Below the pieces are notes generated by a model that saw nothing but the letters and a program-made list of their open reading frames with translations, had not been told where the DNA came from and did no database searches. Below are positions 14,308 through 22,247 of a stretch of DNA of 37,549 nt, piece by piece. The first letter of the stretch is position 1. Every line of letters begins with the position of its first letter. The stretch lies in the NCBI GenBank assembly GCA_016194935.1, contig JACQAO010000030.1, positions 1 to 37,549 of the forward strand, read 5' to 3'. The position numbers and the translations under genes are program-made. The DNA is from Betaproteobacteria bacterium (GTDB taxonomy: Bacteria > Pseudomonadota > Gammaproteobacteria > Burkholderiales > Rhodocyclaceae).

Positions 14308-15801
14308 TTATGCCGGATAGAACCGCTCTTCTTTCGCTGCCATATCATGCAGGAACTGTGGCGGAGCGAAGCGCGGCCCGTGCTGCGCGGCGAGGCGTTG
14401 GCTATCTGCGATGAATTTTCCGATGCCTAAAGTGTGTATCCAGCCAATCGGGCCGCCCCGGAATGGCGGATAACCCCAGTCGAGAATCGCGCTGACATCG
14501 GCGTCCTGGGGACGTGTCAGGACTTTCTCCGCCAGGCAGCGGGCGGCTTCCAGCGACTGGATCAGGATCAGCCGTTCGATGATGCGCTCCACGCCAGGAT
14601 CGGCTTGAGCCTGCCGGGCGATCTTGCCGGCCGGTTCGATGGATGGTTTGTTGGTGAGTGCCAGCACCCCAGAACCAACGACGGGCGCCAGCGGACCAGC
14701 CGGCATGCCGGCGATAAGACCGGCCTTGTCGATCAGTGCTGGGGCAACACCTTCGGCAAGCAGCGCCATGCCCTCGGCGAGGTAAGCGCCGAACACGCGC
14801 TTGGTGTATACGTCACGCGAGACATTGGAGTCATTGATTGCGACGGGCGTGTCGGCTTCGTTGATGCCGAAGTGCCGGACGCGGATCATGTTCCTGGCCT
14901 CGGGGCTCATCACAAGGTTCACGAAATAACGCGCCTCGATTTTCAGGCCGGTGTCGATGTCGGTCTGCAAGCCTTCGAAAATGCAGGAAAGAATGTGGCG
15001 CGGCGCGGGGTAGTTGCCGTAAGTTTTCTCCCGCAGCATGGCGTTGGCGCCGGTGAATAACTGTATGCCGGCGGGCGTCATCGGGCCGCCGCCGGGTATT
15101 TTGTAACCCCGGCTGTCCCACGGCTGCTGCGGCTTGACGCCGCCGTGGATGCTGGCGATCAGCCAGTTGCGCGCAGCAGAACGTTCCTCGCCGGGCGGCA
15201 CTACGGCATGGATCAGCTTGACCGTCAGCGCCGCGCTGGCCCCGATGCGCTGGCCTTCCAGCACCCCAGAACCAACGACGGGCGCCAGCACCCCAGAACC
15301 AAAGACGGGCGCCAGCAGCAGCGGCAGCGAGGCCTGGATGCCCATCAGGCGCGGTACGCGTTGGGTGCCGCCGGCGCCCGGCGAAAGACCCAGGGTGACT
15401 TCGGGAAAGCCGAAGCGTGCTTGCGGATGGTCGGCGGCCACGCGGTAGTGGCAGGCCAGCGCCAGTTCCATTCCCCCGCCCAGAGCACTGCCGTTAAGCG
15501 CCGCTGCGACCGGTTTGCCGCCGGTTTCCATGGCGCGCAGCAGTTTGTGCCAGCGCAGCGTGCCATCGAACAGGGTCTGTGCCTCGCCGCCCTGCATCAG
15601 CACTTCCAGGTCGCCGCCGGCGATGAAATCATTCTTCGCCGAGGTAATCAGAATGCCTTTCACGGACGGGTCGGCCAGCGCATCCCGGATGGCTTTTGCG
15701 AATGCCGTCATGCTGGCGTCATTGAGGAGGTTTTGCGCCTGGCCAGGCATATCCCATTCGATGCTGGCGATGCCGTCACTGCCCACAGAATAGTTCAACA
15801 T
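14308..15801 (-). CDS. FadB-like enoyl-CoA hydratase lacking the NAD-binding dehydrogenase domain
   Basis: Related to the fused enoyl-CoA hydratase/3-hydroxyacyl-CoA dehydrogenases of beta-oxidation, but only 497 residues instead of about 700. The crotonase domain (1 to about 300) is intact: oxyanion residues in NDFIAGGDLEV, Glu112 in GSALGGGMELALACHYR and Glu134 in FGFPEVTLGLSPGAGGTQR. After ARNMIRVRHFGINEA (about 302-316) the sequence jumps directly to the C-terminal domain (TPVAINDSNVSRDVYTKRVF). The Rossmann domain with GxGxxG and the catalytic HFFSP histidine is absent. A second shortening appears near 403 (QAQADPG to VERIIERLILIQ). Extra nonapeptides APVVGSGVL occur at 164-181 (two) and 373-381 (one). 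ATG 15801 follows AGAGAG. It is downstream of the thiolase. Hydration may work; dehydrogenation should not. Confidence 0.85.
   Translation of the reverse strand: MLNYSVGSDGIASIEWDMPGQAQNLLNDASMTAFAKAIRDALADPSVKGILITSAKNDFIAGGDLEVLMQGGEAQTLFDGTLRWHKLLRAMETGGKPVAAALNGSALGGGMELALACHYRVAADHPQARFGFPEVTLGLSPGAGGTQRVPRLMGIQASLPLLLAPVFGSGVLAPVVGSGVLEGQRIGASAALTVKLIHAVVPPGEERSAARNWLIASIHGGVKPQQPWDSRGYKIPGGGPMTPAGIQLFTGANAMLREKTYGNYPAPRHILSCIFEGLQTDIDTGLKIEARYFVNLVMSPEARNMIRVRHFGINEADTPVAINDSNVSRDVYTKRVFGAYLAEGMALLAEGVAPALIDKAGLIAGMPAGPLAPVVGSGVLALTNKPSIEPAGKIARQAQADPGVERIIERLILIQSLEAARCLAEKVLTRPQDADVSAILDWGYPPFRGGPIGWIHTLGIGKFIADSQRLAAQHGPRFAPPQFLHDMAAKEERFYPA
14661..14692 (-). repeat. 27-bp in-frame repeat, single copy, in the fadB-like gene
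   Basis: One 27-base unit (14661-14687) followed by CCAGC, so the unit is bounded by the direct repeat CCAGC (GCTGG on the coding strand). It encodes the extra residues PVVGSGVLA inside the conserved AGMPxGPLALT segment. Removing it restores a normal family sequence (AGPLALTNKPS). The unit is the same as that at 15258. Confidence 0.85.
15258..15316 (-). repeat. 27-bp in-frame repeat, tandem double copy, in the fadB-like gene
   Basis: Two head-to-tail 27-base units (15258-15284 and 15285-15311) followed by CCAGC. They differ by one base (GTCGTT versus GTCTTT on the coding strand, Val versus Phe). They encode two nonapeptides between LPLLL and EGQRIGA; deleting them restores the expected LPLLLEGQR. 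Confidence 0.87.
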
Positions 15802-15891
15802 TTTGGTCTCTCTGATTTCGTCACCCCCTTCCCTGGGAAGGCGAGGCCACCCGAAGAGGTGGGGGCCGGGGGGATGGCTGTTCAATTTGTG
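15802..15891. other. Thiolase-fadB spacer with hairpin-rich dispersed-repeat-like sequence
   Basis: The spacer carries two short inverted repeats, CCTTCCC-T-GGGAAGG (15827-15841) and CCACC-cgaaga-GGTGG (15847-15862), within C/G-run sequence. It looks like a dispersed intergenic repeat of GC-rich betaproteobacteria. It may act in mRNA processing; no promoter was recognised. Confidence 0.35.
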
Positions 15892-15916
15892 ACTGTCATA
15901 GTCTTTCTATGACAGT
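15892..15916 (-). promoter_or_regulatory. Perfect 10-bp stem-loop over the thiolase stop codon
   Basis: ACTGTCATAG-tcttt-CTATGACAGT is a perfect inverted repeat with a five-base loop, spanning the last codons and stop of the thiolase gene. It has no T-run after it on the minus strand, so it is more likely an mRNA-stabilising or attenuating hairpin between thiolase and fadB-like gene than a full terminator. Confidence 0.6.
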
Positions 15917-17104
15917 GGCGGTACCCATGCCGGCGCCGACGCACAGGGTGACCAGGCCGGTGGCGAGGTCGCGCCGCTCCAGTTCGTCGAGCAAGGTGCC
16001 GAGGATCATGGCGCCGGTGGCGCCCAGCGGATGGCCCATGGCAATGGCGCCGCCATTGACGTTGATGCGCTCGTGGGATATCTCCAGCACCTGCATGAAA
16101 CGCAGCACTACCGCGGCGAAGGCTTCGTTGAGTTCAAACAGGTCGATGTCCTTGACCGACATGCCGGCGCGCTGCAACGCCTTCTCCGCCGCATAGCTGG
16201 GGCCGGTGAGCATGATCGCCGGTTCGGAACCAATGGAGGCGAAGGAACGTATCCTGGCGCGGGGTTTGAGTCCCAGCTTCTTGCCCATGGCCGCGCTGCC
16301 GAACAGCACCGCCGCTGCGCCATCGACGATGCCGGAGCTGTTGCCGGCGTGATGCACATGCTCGATGCGCTCCACCTCCGGGTAGCGTTGCAGGATCACG
16401 CTGTCGAAACCGTATTTTTCGCCCTGCTCCTGGAAGGCGGGCTTGAGCGCAGCGAGGTCGTCCAGGGTGGTTTGCGGGCGCATGTGTTCGTCATGGGCCA
16501 GCATGACGAGGCCATTGATATCCAGCACCGGCACAATGGCGTGCCGGAAATAAGCGTTGTCCCAGGCATGCTTGGCGCGACGCTGGGATTCAATGGCATA
16601 GCCATCTACGTCGCTGCGTGCGTAGCCCCATTTGGTGGCGATCAGGTCGGCGGAAATTCCCTGCGGCGTGAAATAGGTCTTGTGCGCCACTTGCGGATCG
16701 GTGGGCCAGGCGCCGCCGGAAGAGAACATCGGCACCCGCGACATGCTCTCGACCCCGCCGCCGACGACCAATTCCGCCTGCCCGGCCATGATCTGCGCAG
16801 CGGCCTGGTTGCAGGCTTCCAGCCCGGAGGCGCAAAAGCGGCTGACGGTGACGCCGGGCGCGGTGACCGCATAGTCGGCGTAAAGCGCCGCCACGCGAGC
16901 GATATCGGCGCCCTGTTCCGCCACTGGTTCGACGCAGCCCAGCACCACGTCATCGACCAGGGAAGTGTCGAGCCGGTTGCGCTCGCGCAACGCCCGCAGC
17001 ACCGTCGCCGCCAGATGGATCGGTGTCGCCTGGTTCAGGCCGCCGCCCTGCCTGCCCTTGCCGCGCGGCGTGCGCACGGCGTCATAAATATAGGCTTCGG
17101 CCAT
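15896..17104 (-). CDS. fadA: Acetyl-CoA C-acyltransferase (thiolase)
   Basis: Thiolase of 402 residues performing the last beta-oxidation step, cleavage of 3-ketoacyl-CoA with CoA. All catalytic residues are visible: Cys91 in [15 protein letters not shown], His358 in [16 protein letters not shown] and Cys388 in [13 protein letters not shown]; the NEAFA motif is also present. ATG 17104 is preceded by AGGAGG at four bases; in-frame sequence further upstream has no family similarity. It heads a two-gene unit with the fadB-like gene, the usual trifunctional partner. FadA is the best label, but a role in another ketoacyl-CoA pathway (for example aromatic-acid degradation) cannot be excluded. Confidence 0.93.
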   Translation of the reverse strand: MAEAYIYDAVRTPRGKGRQGGGLNQATPIHLAATVLRALRERNRLDTSLVDDVVLGCVEPVAEQGADIARVAALYADYAVTAPGVTVSRFCASGLEACNQAAAQIMAGQAELVVGGGVESMSRVPMFSSGGAWPTDPQVAHKTYFTPQGISADLIATKWGYARSDVDGYAIESQRRAKHAWDNAYFRHAIVPVLDINGLVMLAHDEHMRPQTTLDDLAALKPAFQEQGEKYGFDSVILQRYPEVERIEHVHHAGNSSGIVDGAAAVLFGSAAMGKKLGLKPRARIRSFASIGSEPAIMLTGPSYAAEKALQRAGMSVKDIDLFELNEAFAAVVLRFMQVLEISHERINVNGGAIAMGHPLGATGAMILGTLLDELERRDLATGLVTLCVGAGMGTATVIERL

Positions 17105-17253
17105 GCCGCCTCCTGCAAATATATCTGTCAAACCCGGACTGTAGTTGAACTCGGCGCGCTTGTCTGCATGAAAAGTTGCCGCCTTTTCCTCCGCTATTCT
17201 CAATGAGGTGTGCAGTCGTTGTCGGGTAACATGTCTGAAAATGAGGATCGGTA

Positions 17254-17493
17254 ATGTTTAAATTATTGCTGTTCGGATTGCTTGCGGTGATCGCCTATCT
17301 CGTCCTGCGCGGCCCGGGCCGGCGTCAGCCTGTGCCGCCGCGCGCCGCGCCGGTGCAGAAGATGGTGGCCTGCGCTTATTGCGGAGTCAACCTCCCAGAA
17401 ATTGAAAGCGTGAAGTCCGGCGAAAAGCACTATTGCTGCGATCCGCATCGCGCACTCGGCCCGCTTCCCAGTCCGCTTGAACGAGAACGCTGA
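17254..17493 (+). CDS. PP0621 family small membrane protein with zinc-ribbon-like cysteines
   Basis: 79 residues: one N-terminal transmembrane helix (MFKLLLFGLLAVIAYLVL), a Pro/Arg-rich linker and a metal-binding-like module MVACAYCGVNLPEIE...HYCCDPHRALGP with a CxxC and a CCxxH pair. This matches the PP0621 family, commonly encoded just upstream of pilS in betaproteobacteria; its function is unknown. GAGGAT lies five bases before the ATG. The gene overlaps pilS by 17 bases, so translation is coupled. Confidence 0.88.
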   Translation: MFKLLLFGLLAVIAYLVLRGPGRRQPVPPRAAPVQKMVACAYCGVNLPEIESVKSGEKHYCCDPHRALGPLPSPLERER

Positions 17494-19069
17494 TACGACC
17501 GGCGGGCTAACGTCCGCATCTGGCCCGCCGGAGAACTTCTGGCGCTCGCTGCATTATTTCAATGTGTACCGGCTGGGCGTGGCGACGGTGTTTGTCTGCG
17601 CCATATTGATCTATGGCGGTTCCTTGAGTTTCGGTTCGCAGAATCCCCGCCTGTTTGTCTGGGTCAGCGAAGCCTATTTACTGCTCGCGCTGCTGTATTT
17701 CGGCGCCTTGCAAAAGCTCAGGCGCGGTTTCAGCCTCCATCTGACACTCCAGGTTGCCACCGATATTCTGGCGCTGACGCTGCTGATGTATGCCAGCGGC
17801 GGCGCCAAAAGCGGCATGGCCTTCATGCTGCTGGTGGTGCTGGCGGGCGCGGGCCTGGTGGGGCAGGGACGCCTCACCCTGTTTTTCGCTGCACTGGCAA
17901 CGCTGGCGGTGTTGCTCGAACAGTCCTACCGGGTGCTGACGTTTGGGGCTGATCCGGAAAGTTTCGTCCGCTCCGGGATCACCAGCATCGGCTTTTTCGC
18001 CACCGCGATTACTGCGCGCCTGCTGGCCCGGCGCGTGGTGGCCAACGAGGAGCTGGCCCGCCGCCGGGGCGTCGAGCTGGCAGACCAGTTGCGCATCAAC
18101 CAGCGCGTGATCCGCGATATGCAGGATGGCGTGCTGGTGCTCGACGCCGAAGGGCTGGTGCGCCAGCACAATCCACAGGCGGAAAAGCTGCTGGGAGCGC
18201 GTCTGCCGTCCGGGTCTGATCTTGCCGCTTTTTCCGTGGCGCTGGCGGAGTGCTACCCGCGCTGGCGTCTGCAATCCACCGAGGCGGCGGAGTTCATCCG
18301 CGTGCCGGGCAGCGGCAGCCAGTTGCGCGCCCGCTTTCTTCCCGCCGGAGAATGGGGCAATGCGCTGATCTATCTTGAGGATATGGATCGGGAACTGGCG
18401 CAGGCGCAACAACTAAAACTGGCGGCGCTGGGCCGGCTCACCGCGAATATGGCGCATGAGATTCGCAACCCGCTCTCAGCCATCAGCCATGCCGCCGAAT
18501 TGCTGGCCGAAGGCGATGGCGACGCCACCCAGCAACGCCTGACCCGTATCATCGGCGACAACAGCCAACGTCTCAACCGCATGGTGGGCGAAGTGCTGGC
18601 TTTGGGGCGGCGCGATCAAATCCGCACGGAATTGTTGCGCCTGGGGACATTTGTCGAAACCTTCGTCGATGAATATGCGGTCAATGAGCCTCGGGTCAGC
18701 GTGATCGTCACCCTGGCGATTGACGAAACAGCATGGCTGAGTTTTGATCGCAGCCATCTTAACCAGGTGCTGTGGAACTTGCTGGGCAATGCACTGCGTT
18801 ATTGTCGTGGAGAGCCGGGTAGCATCCGCATCGAAACCCGCGCGGCATCTTCCCAGGACCGCACTGAATTACATATCATTGACGACGGCGCGGGAATCGA
18901 GCCCAAGCTGCTCAGCCAGATATTCGAACCATTTTTCACCACCCATGGCAGCGGCACCGGGCTGGGCTTGTATATTGCACGCGAGCTGTGCGAGGCCAAC
19001 GGCGCGCAACTGGAAGTCCGCGACAACGCGCCGGGCGCGCATTTTTGCCTGAGCGGAAAGGGGAGGTAG
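17477..19069 (+). CDS. pilS: Sensor histidine kinase PilS
   Basis: Inner-membrane kinase of the PilSR two-component system controlling type IV pilin transcription, 530 residues. The N-terminal third has about six hydrophobic segments (for example VATVFVCAILIYGG, AYLLLALLYFGAL, FMLLVVLAGAGLV). A PAS-like segment follows (RDMQDGVLVLDAEGLVRQHN, about 213-232). The dimerisation/phosphoacceptor box is GRLTANMAHEIRNPLSAISH with His327. The ATPase domain shows NQVLWNLLGNALRY, DDGAGIEPKLL and GSGTGLGLYIARELCEANG. The start is TTG 17477 inside the preceding gene's 3' end. pilR follows after seven bases. Confidence 0.95.
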   Translation: MNENADTTGGLTSASGPPENFWRSLHYFNVYRLGVATVFVCAILIYGGSLSFGSQNPRLFVWVSEAYLLLALLYFGALQKLRRGFSLHLTLQVATDILALTLLMYASGGAKSGMAFMLLVVLAGAGLVGQGRLTLFFAALATLAVLLEQSYRVLTFGADPESFVRSGITSIGFFATAITARLLARRVVANEELARRRGVELADQLRINQRVIRDMQDGVLVLDAEGLVRQHNPQAEKLLGARLPSGSDLAAFSVALAECYPRWRLQSTEAAEFIRVPGSGSQLRARFLPAGEWGNALIYLEDMDRELAQAQQLKLAALGRLTANMAHEIRNPLSAISHAAELLAEGDGDATQQRLTRIIGDNSQRLNRMVGEVLALGRRDQIRTELLRLGTFVETFVDEYAVNEPRVSVIVTLAIDETAWLSFDRSHLNQVLWNLLGNALRYCRGEPGSIRIETRAASSQDRTELHIIDDGAGIEPKLLSQIFEPFFTTHGSGTGLGLYIARELCEANGAQLEVRDNAPGAHFCLSGKGR

Positions 19070-19076
19070 GAAAATA

Positions 19077-20423
19077 ATGGCAGCCAAGACCGAGCGCCAG
19101 GCCCGCAGCGGAGCGATCCGGGTACTGGTGGTCGACGACGAACCGGATATCCGCGAGCTGCTCGACCTGACGCTGGCGCGCATGGGGCTGAGCGCGGATT
19201 GCGCAGGGACGGTGGCCGAGGCCAAGCGTTTGCTGGAACAGGGGCGCTACCAGTTGTGCCTCACCGACATGCGCCTGCCGGACGGCGCGGGGCTCGACCT
19301 GGTGCGGCATATCGGCGAGCATTGCCAGGAGATGCCGGTGGCGGTGATCACCGCCCACGGCAGCATGGAAAATGCTGTTTCGGCTCTCAAGGCGGGCGCC
19401 TTCGATTATCTGGCGAAGCCGGTGTCACTGGATCAATTGCGCATCCTGGTCAAATCCGCCATCGGTCTGCCGCAACGCGGCGATGGCGATGCGTCTTCGG
19501 CGACGCAGGCCTTGCTGGGCGATTCGCCGGCGATGCAGCAGGCGCGGGCCATGATCGAGCGCGTCGCGCGCAGCCAGGCGCCGGTGTATATCTCCGGCGA
19601 ATCGGGCAGCGGCAAGGAGTTGGCGGCCAGCCTGATTCACAGCCTGGGCGCGCGGCGCGCGGCCCCCTTCATCGCCGTCAACTGCGGGGCGATCCCGGAA
19701 AACCTCATGGAAAGCGAGTTCTTCGGTTACCGCAAAGGCGCTTTCACCGGCGCTGAAAGCGAACGCGACGGATTTTTCCAGGCCGCCGACGGCGGCACCC
19801 TGTTTCTCGACGAGGCGGCTGACTTGCCGCTGTCCATGCAGGTCAAGCTGCTGCGCGCGATCCAGGAAAAGCGCGTGCGCAAGGTCGGCGCCACCGGCGA
19901 AGACGCTGTGGATGTACGCATCATTTGCGCTACCCACCAGGATCTGCGGGCTTTGGTGGAGCAGGGCAAGTTTCGTCAGGACCTGTTTTACCGCCTCAAT
20001 GTCATCGAACTCAAAATGCCCTCGCTGCGCGAATGCCGGGAAGACATCCCGCTGCTGACGCAGAGCATACTGGCCCGCCTGGCGAGCAGTGCCGGCTTGC
20101 CGCTGCCGCGTCTGTCGCCGGTTGCGCAGTCGGCGCTGTGCAAATACGCCTTTCCCGGCAATGTGCGCGAACTGGAGAATGTGCTGGAACGCGCCCTGGC
20201 TTTGTTGTCCGGCGACACCATCGACGCCGTCGATCTGCACCTGTCCCCGGCGCCTGTATCGGAGGGTTCTTCGTTGCAGGATCGGCTGGACGGGGTGGAA
20301 AAGCAGGTGATCCTCGACGCCCTGCGGCAGACACGCTTCAACCGCACCGCCGCCGCCAAGCTGCTCGGCGTGACTTTCCGTTCCCTGCGCTACCGCATGC
20401 AGCGCCTGGGTCTGAACGAATGA
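19077..20423 (+). CDS. pilR: Sigma-54-dependent response regulator PilR
   Basis: NtrC-family activator of 448 residues paired with PilS; it activates sigma-54 promoters such as that of the pilin gene. The receiver domain (14 to about 130) has Asp20/Asp21, phosphoacceptor Asp64 in LCLTDMRLPDG and Lys114 in YLAKPVS. The AAA+ domain has Walker A ISGESGSGKELAA (172-184), the sigma-54 contact loop GAFTGA (221-226) and Walker B GTLFLDEAADLPL. The C-terminal Fis-type helix-turn-helix is NRTAAAKLLGVTFRSLRYRM. Its TGA overlaps the ampD ATG. All key residues are intact. Confidence 0.97.
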   Translation: MAAKTERQARSGAIRVLVVDDEPDIRELLDLTLARMGLSADCAGTVAEAKRLLEQGRYQLCLTDMRLPDGAGLDLVRHIGEHCQEMPVAVITAHGSMENAVSALKAGAFDYLAKPVSLDQLRILVKSAIGLPQRGDGDASSATQALLGDSPAMQQARAMIERVARSQAPVYISGESGSGKELAASLIHSLGARRAAPFIAVNCGAIPENLMESEFFGYRKGAFTGAESERDGFFQAADGGTLFLDEAADLPLSMQVKLLRAIQEKRVRKVGATGEDAVDVRIICATHQDLRALVEQGKFRQDLFYRLNVIELKMPSLRECREDIPLLTQSILARLASSAGLPLPRLSPVAQSALCKYAFPGNVRELENVLERALALLSGDTIDAVDLHLSPAPVSEGSSLQDRLDGVEKQVILDALRQTRFNRTAAAKLLGVTFRSLRYRMQRLGLNE

Positions 20424-20980
20424 GAGCGGTGCCGGGCGATCTTCTCGACTCCGGCGGACTGCTGCCTGGCGTGCGTTATGCGCCATCGCCGAACTGCGAT
20501 GACAGACCGGCGGGCGAAATTATCAGCCTGGTGGTGATCCACGCCATCAGCCTGCCGCCAGGGGAATTTGGCGGCGACGCCATTGAGCGGCTGTTTACCA
20601 ATTGCCTCGATCCCGCCGAACACCCCTACTATCCGGAAATTTACGCCTTGCGGGTCTCGGCGCATTTTCTGATTCGCCGCGACGGCGCGTTGATTCAGTT
20701 TGTTCCATGCCACCGGCGCGCCTGGCATGCCGGCCTTTCCAACTGGCGCGGGCGTGACCGCTGCAACGACTTTTCCATCGGCATCGAGTTGGAAGGGTGC
20801 GACGAAATGTCCTTCGAGGATGCCCAATATCACGCTTTGGCTCGCTTGTTGAGAGTGCTGAAGCGCAGTTATCCGCTTACCGATATCGCCGGACATGCCG
20901 AGATCGCGCCGGGCCGCAAAACCGATCCCGGCCCCAAATTCGACTGGACGCGGGTGGCGGGATTCGATGCCGGCAAGTGA
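20420..20980 (+). CDS. ampD: 1,6-anhydro-N-acetylmuramyl-L-alanine amidase AmpD
   Basis: Cytoplasmic zinc amidase of 186 residues that cleaves anhydromuropeptides during wall recycling and thereby lowers the inducer of AmpR-controlled beta-lactamases. Zinc ligands are visible: His41 in LVVIHAISLPPGEFGG, His159 and Asp169 in IAGHAEIAPGRKTDPGPKFD; Glu123 in FSIGIELEGCDE and Lys167 fit the catalytic residues. The ATG overlaps the pilR stop by four bases; in-frame sequence upstream lies inside pilR and was discounted. The pilSR-ampD order is common in betaproteobacteria. Confidence 0.96.
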   Translation: MRAVPGDLLDSGGLLPGVRYAPSPNCDDRPAGEIISLVVIHAISLPPGEFGGDAIERLFTNCLDPAEHPYYPEIYALRVSAHFLIRRDGALIQFVPCHRRAWHAGLSNWRGRDRCNDFSIGIELEGCDEMSFEDAQYHALARLLRVLKRSYPLTDIAGHAEIAPGRKTDPGPKFDWTRVAGFDAGK

Positions 20981-21049
20981 TTTTTTTCACGCACGCGACG
21001 AGCAAAACTTCCGGCCTGCGAAAAAAGTGCCAGCATCATTAAATATTTC

Positions 21050-21078
21050 TTGCAAGTTTTAAATTGAACCACTACACT
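21050..21078 (+). promoter_or_regulatory. Candidate sigma-70 promoter for the histone H1-like locus
   Basis: TTGCAA (21050-21055), a 17-base spacer and TACACT (21073-21078), in AT-rich DNA that contrasts with the surrounding genes. It points toward the hairpin at 21156 and the histone H1-like gene, giving a leader of almost 500 bases. Confidence 0.5.
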
Positions 21079-21155
21079 TAGTCAATGGAAGTTGTCAAGA
21101 CACTATATGTAGTAGGTCAGCCCGAATGCAAAATTTCATCGGTTGACCACAAGGG

Positions 21156-21186
21156 GGAAGCCGGCTATGAGTTTGCGCGGGCTTCC
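21156..21186 (+). promoter_or_regulatory. Leader hairpin upstream of the histone H1-like gene
   Basis: Seven-base perfect stem GGAAGCC/GGCTTCC (21156-21162 and 21180-21186) with a 17-base loop that contains an ATG. It lies about 100 bases after the candidate promoter and just before an AGGAG-ATG pair. Function unknown; a riboregulatory leader or small RNA is possible. Confidence 0.35.
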
Positions 21187-21210
21187 AGGGGAAATACCAG
21201 GAGACGCTAG

Positions 21211-21522
21211 ATGCAGTTTTCAGCTACACCAGCCGCCGCCAAGCCACTGCATTCACACCTCACGCCCGAAGCCGTCTCTGTCCCCGTCGTTTCTTTTCAC
21301 CACCTGGAATTTAAAGTTTCACCCGGTTATGGCCGCTACCCTTCGGGGTGCGCGGTTTTCGCTCGTCGCCACAGACTGGCTGCCAACGCATGGCAAGCCG
21401 AGGAGCGGCGGTGGCGGCGGGTGAATTGCACCTTGAAGAATTCACGAATTCACGGGCCGCAGTCAGCAGATCGACTGCAGCCCTGGATAATCCGTGCTGG
21501 TTTGGGCGGGTTGCTTTGTTGA
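21211..21522 (+). CDS. Possible 103-residue ORF of unknown function
   Basis: An AGGAG lies seven bases before ATG 21211, which is the main support. The product (MQFSATPAAAKPLHSHL..., then EERRWRR near the middle) matches no family I recognise and its codon use is less regular than that of neighbouring genes. It fills most of the 578-base stretch between ampD and the histone H1-like gene. It may be a real small gene, a degraded gene or non-coding leader sequence. The rest of that stretch shows only the promoter and hairpin listed separately. Confidence 0.25.
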   Translation: MQFSATPAAAKPLHSHLTPEAVSVPVVSFHHLEFKVSPGYGRYPSGCAVFARRHRLAANAWQAEERRWRRVNCTLKNSRIHGPQSADRLQPWIIRAGLGGLLC

Positions 21523-21558
21523 TGTTTTTTTCCTGTTACTTTGTTAAGGAGGTTCGAT

Positions 21559-22167
21559 ATGGCTAACGCCAAGACCAAGACCAAGGCCAAGAAGCCGGCT
21601 GCAAAAAAAGCCGCTTCCGCCAAAAAACCCGTAGCGGCGAAGAAAGCTGCTGCACCGAAGAAGGCTGCTGCAAAGAAACCCGCTGCCAAGAAGAAGCCGG
21701 CAGTAAAGAAGGCAGCTGCCAAGAAGCCCGCAGTGAAGAAAATGGCCGCCAAGAAACCGGCTGCCAAAAAGAAGCCCGTTGCGAAGAAAGCGGCAGCCAA
21801 GAAGCCGGCAGCCAAGAAGCCCGCAATGAAGAAAGCGGCAGCCAGAAAACCGGCCGCCAAGAAGAAGCCTGCTGCGAAGAAGGCGGCTGCAAAGAAACCC
21901 GCCGCCAAGAAGAAGCCTGCTGCGAAGAAGGCGGCTGCGAAGAAGCCCGCTGCCAAAAAGCCTGCTGCGAAGAAGGCGGCTGCGAAGAAACCCGCCGCCA
22001 AAAAGCCTGCCGCCAAAAAACCGGCTGCCAAGAAGGCTGCCGCCAAACCAGCTTCGCCGGCAGCCCCAAAGCCTGCCGCGCCTTCAACTGCGGCCACGCC
22101 GGGCTTGAAGTCGTCGTTGAATCCGGCAGCGGCTTGGCCGTTTCCGACGGGTTCGCGGCCTTCTTGA
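21559..22167 (+). CDS. Histone H1-like Lys/Ala/Pro-rich DNA-binding protein (AlgP-like)
   Basis: 202 residues, of which about 30-170 are low-complexity repeats of AAKKPAAKK and PAAKKKPAAKKA type, resembling eukaryotic H1 tails and Pseudomonas AlgP. The C-terminus (TPGLKSSLNPAAAWPFPTGS) is a conserved ending in betaproteobacterial members. Such proteins bind DNA nonspecifically and are thought to act in nucleoid structure or regulation. AAGGAGG lies seven bases before ATG 21559; an in-frame TTG at 21541 is unlikely. The repeats are probably length-variable between strains. A strong terminator follows about 80 bases downstream. The repeats also create long meaningless open frames on the other strand. 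Confidence 0.9.
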   Translation: MANAKTKTKAKKPAAKKAASAKKPVAAKKAAAPKKAAAKKPAAKKKPAVKKAAAKKPAVKKMAAKKPAAKKKPVAKKAAAKKPAAKKPAMKKAAARKPAAKKKPAAKKAAAKKPAAKKKPAAKKAAAKKPAAKKPAAKKAAAKKPAAKKPAAKKPAAKKAAAKPASPAAPKPAAPSTAATPGLKSSLNPAAAWPFPTGSRPS

Positions 22168-22247
22168 GCCGCATCTCGGGTGGATGCGAGCGGATGCCCG
22201 CTTTGGCGGGCTAGCCTTCCGTTTGCATCCCCCGATTTTACGGCTCG

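Noticed and set aside
14641-15320. 27-bp units considered as the remains of a CRISPR array
   Set aside because: There are only three copies, two of them directly adjacent without spacer, all within a coding frame.
16031-17206. 391-codon plus-strand frame opposite the thiolase
   Set aside because: Shadow frame; the thiolase on the minus strand has all catalytic residues and a good ribosome-binding site.
21559-22080. Repeats in the histone H1-like gene considered as a CRISPR or VNTR array
   Set aside because: The repeats are codon-level and irregular, in frame with a known low-complexity protein family; there are no spacers.
21450-22097. 215-codon minus-strand frame rich in Phe/Ala/Gly repeats
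   Set aside because: It is the mirror of the Lys/Ala/Pro repeats in the histone H1-like gene; repetitive DNA keeps all frames open.
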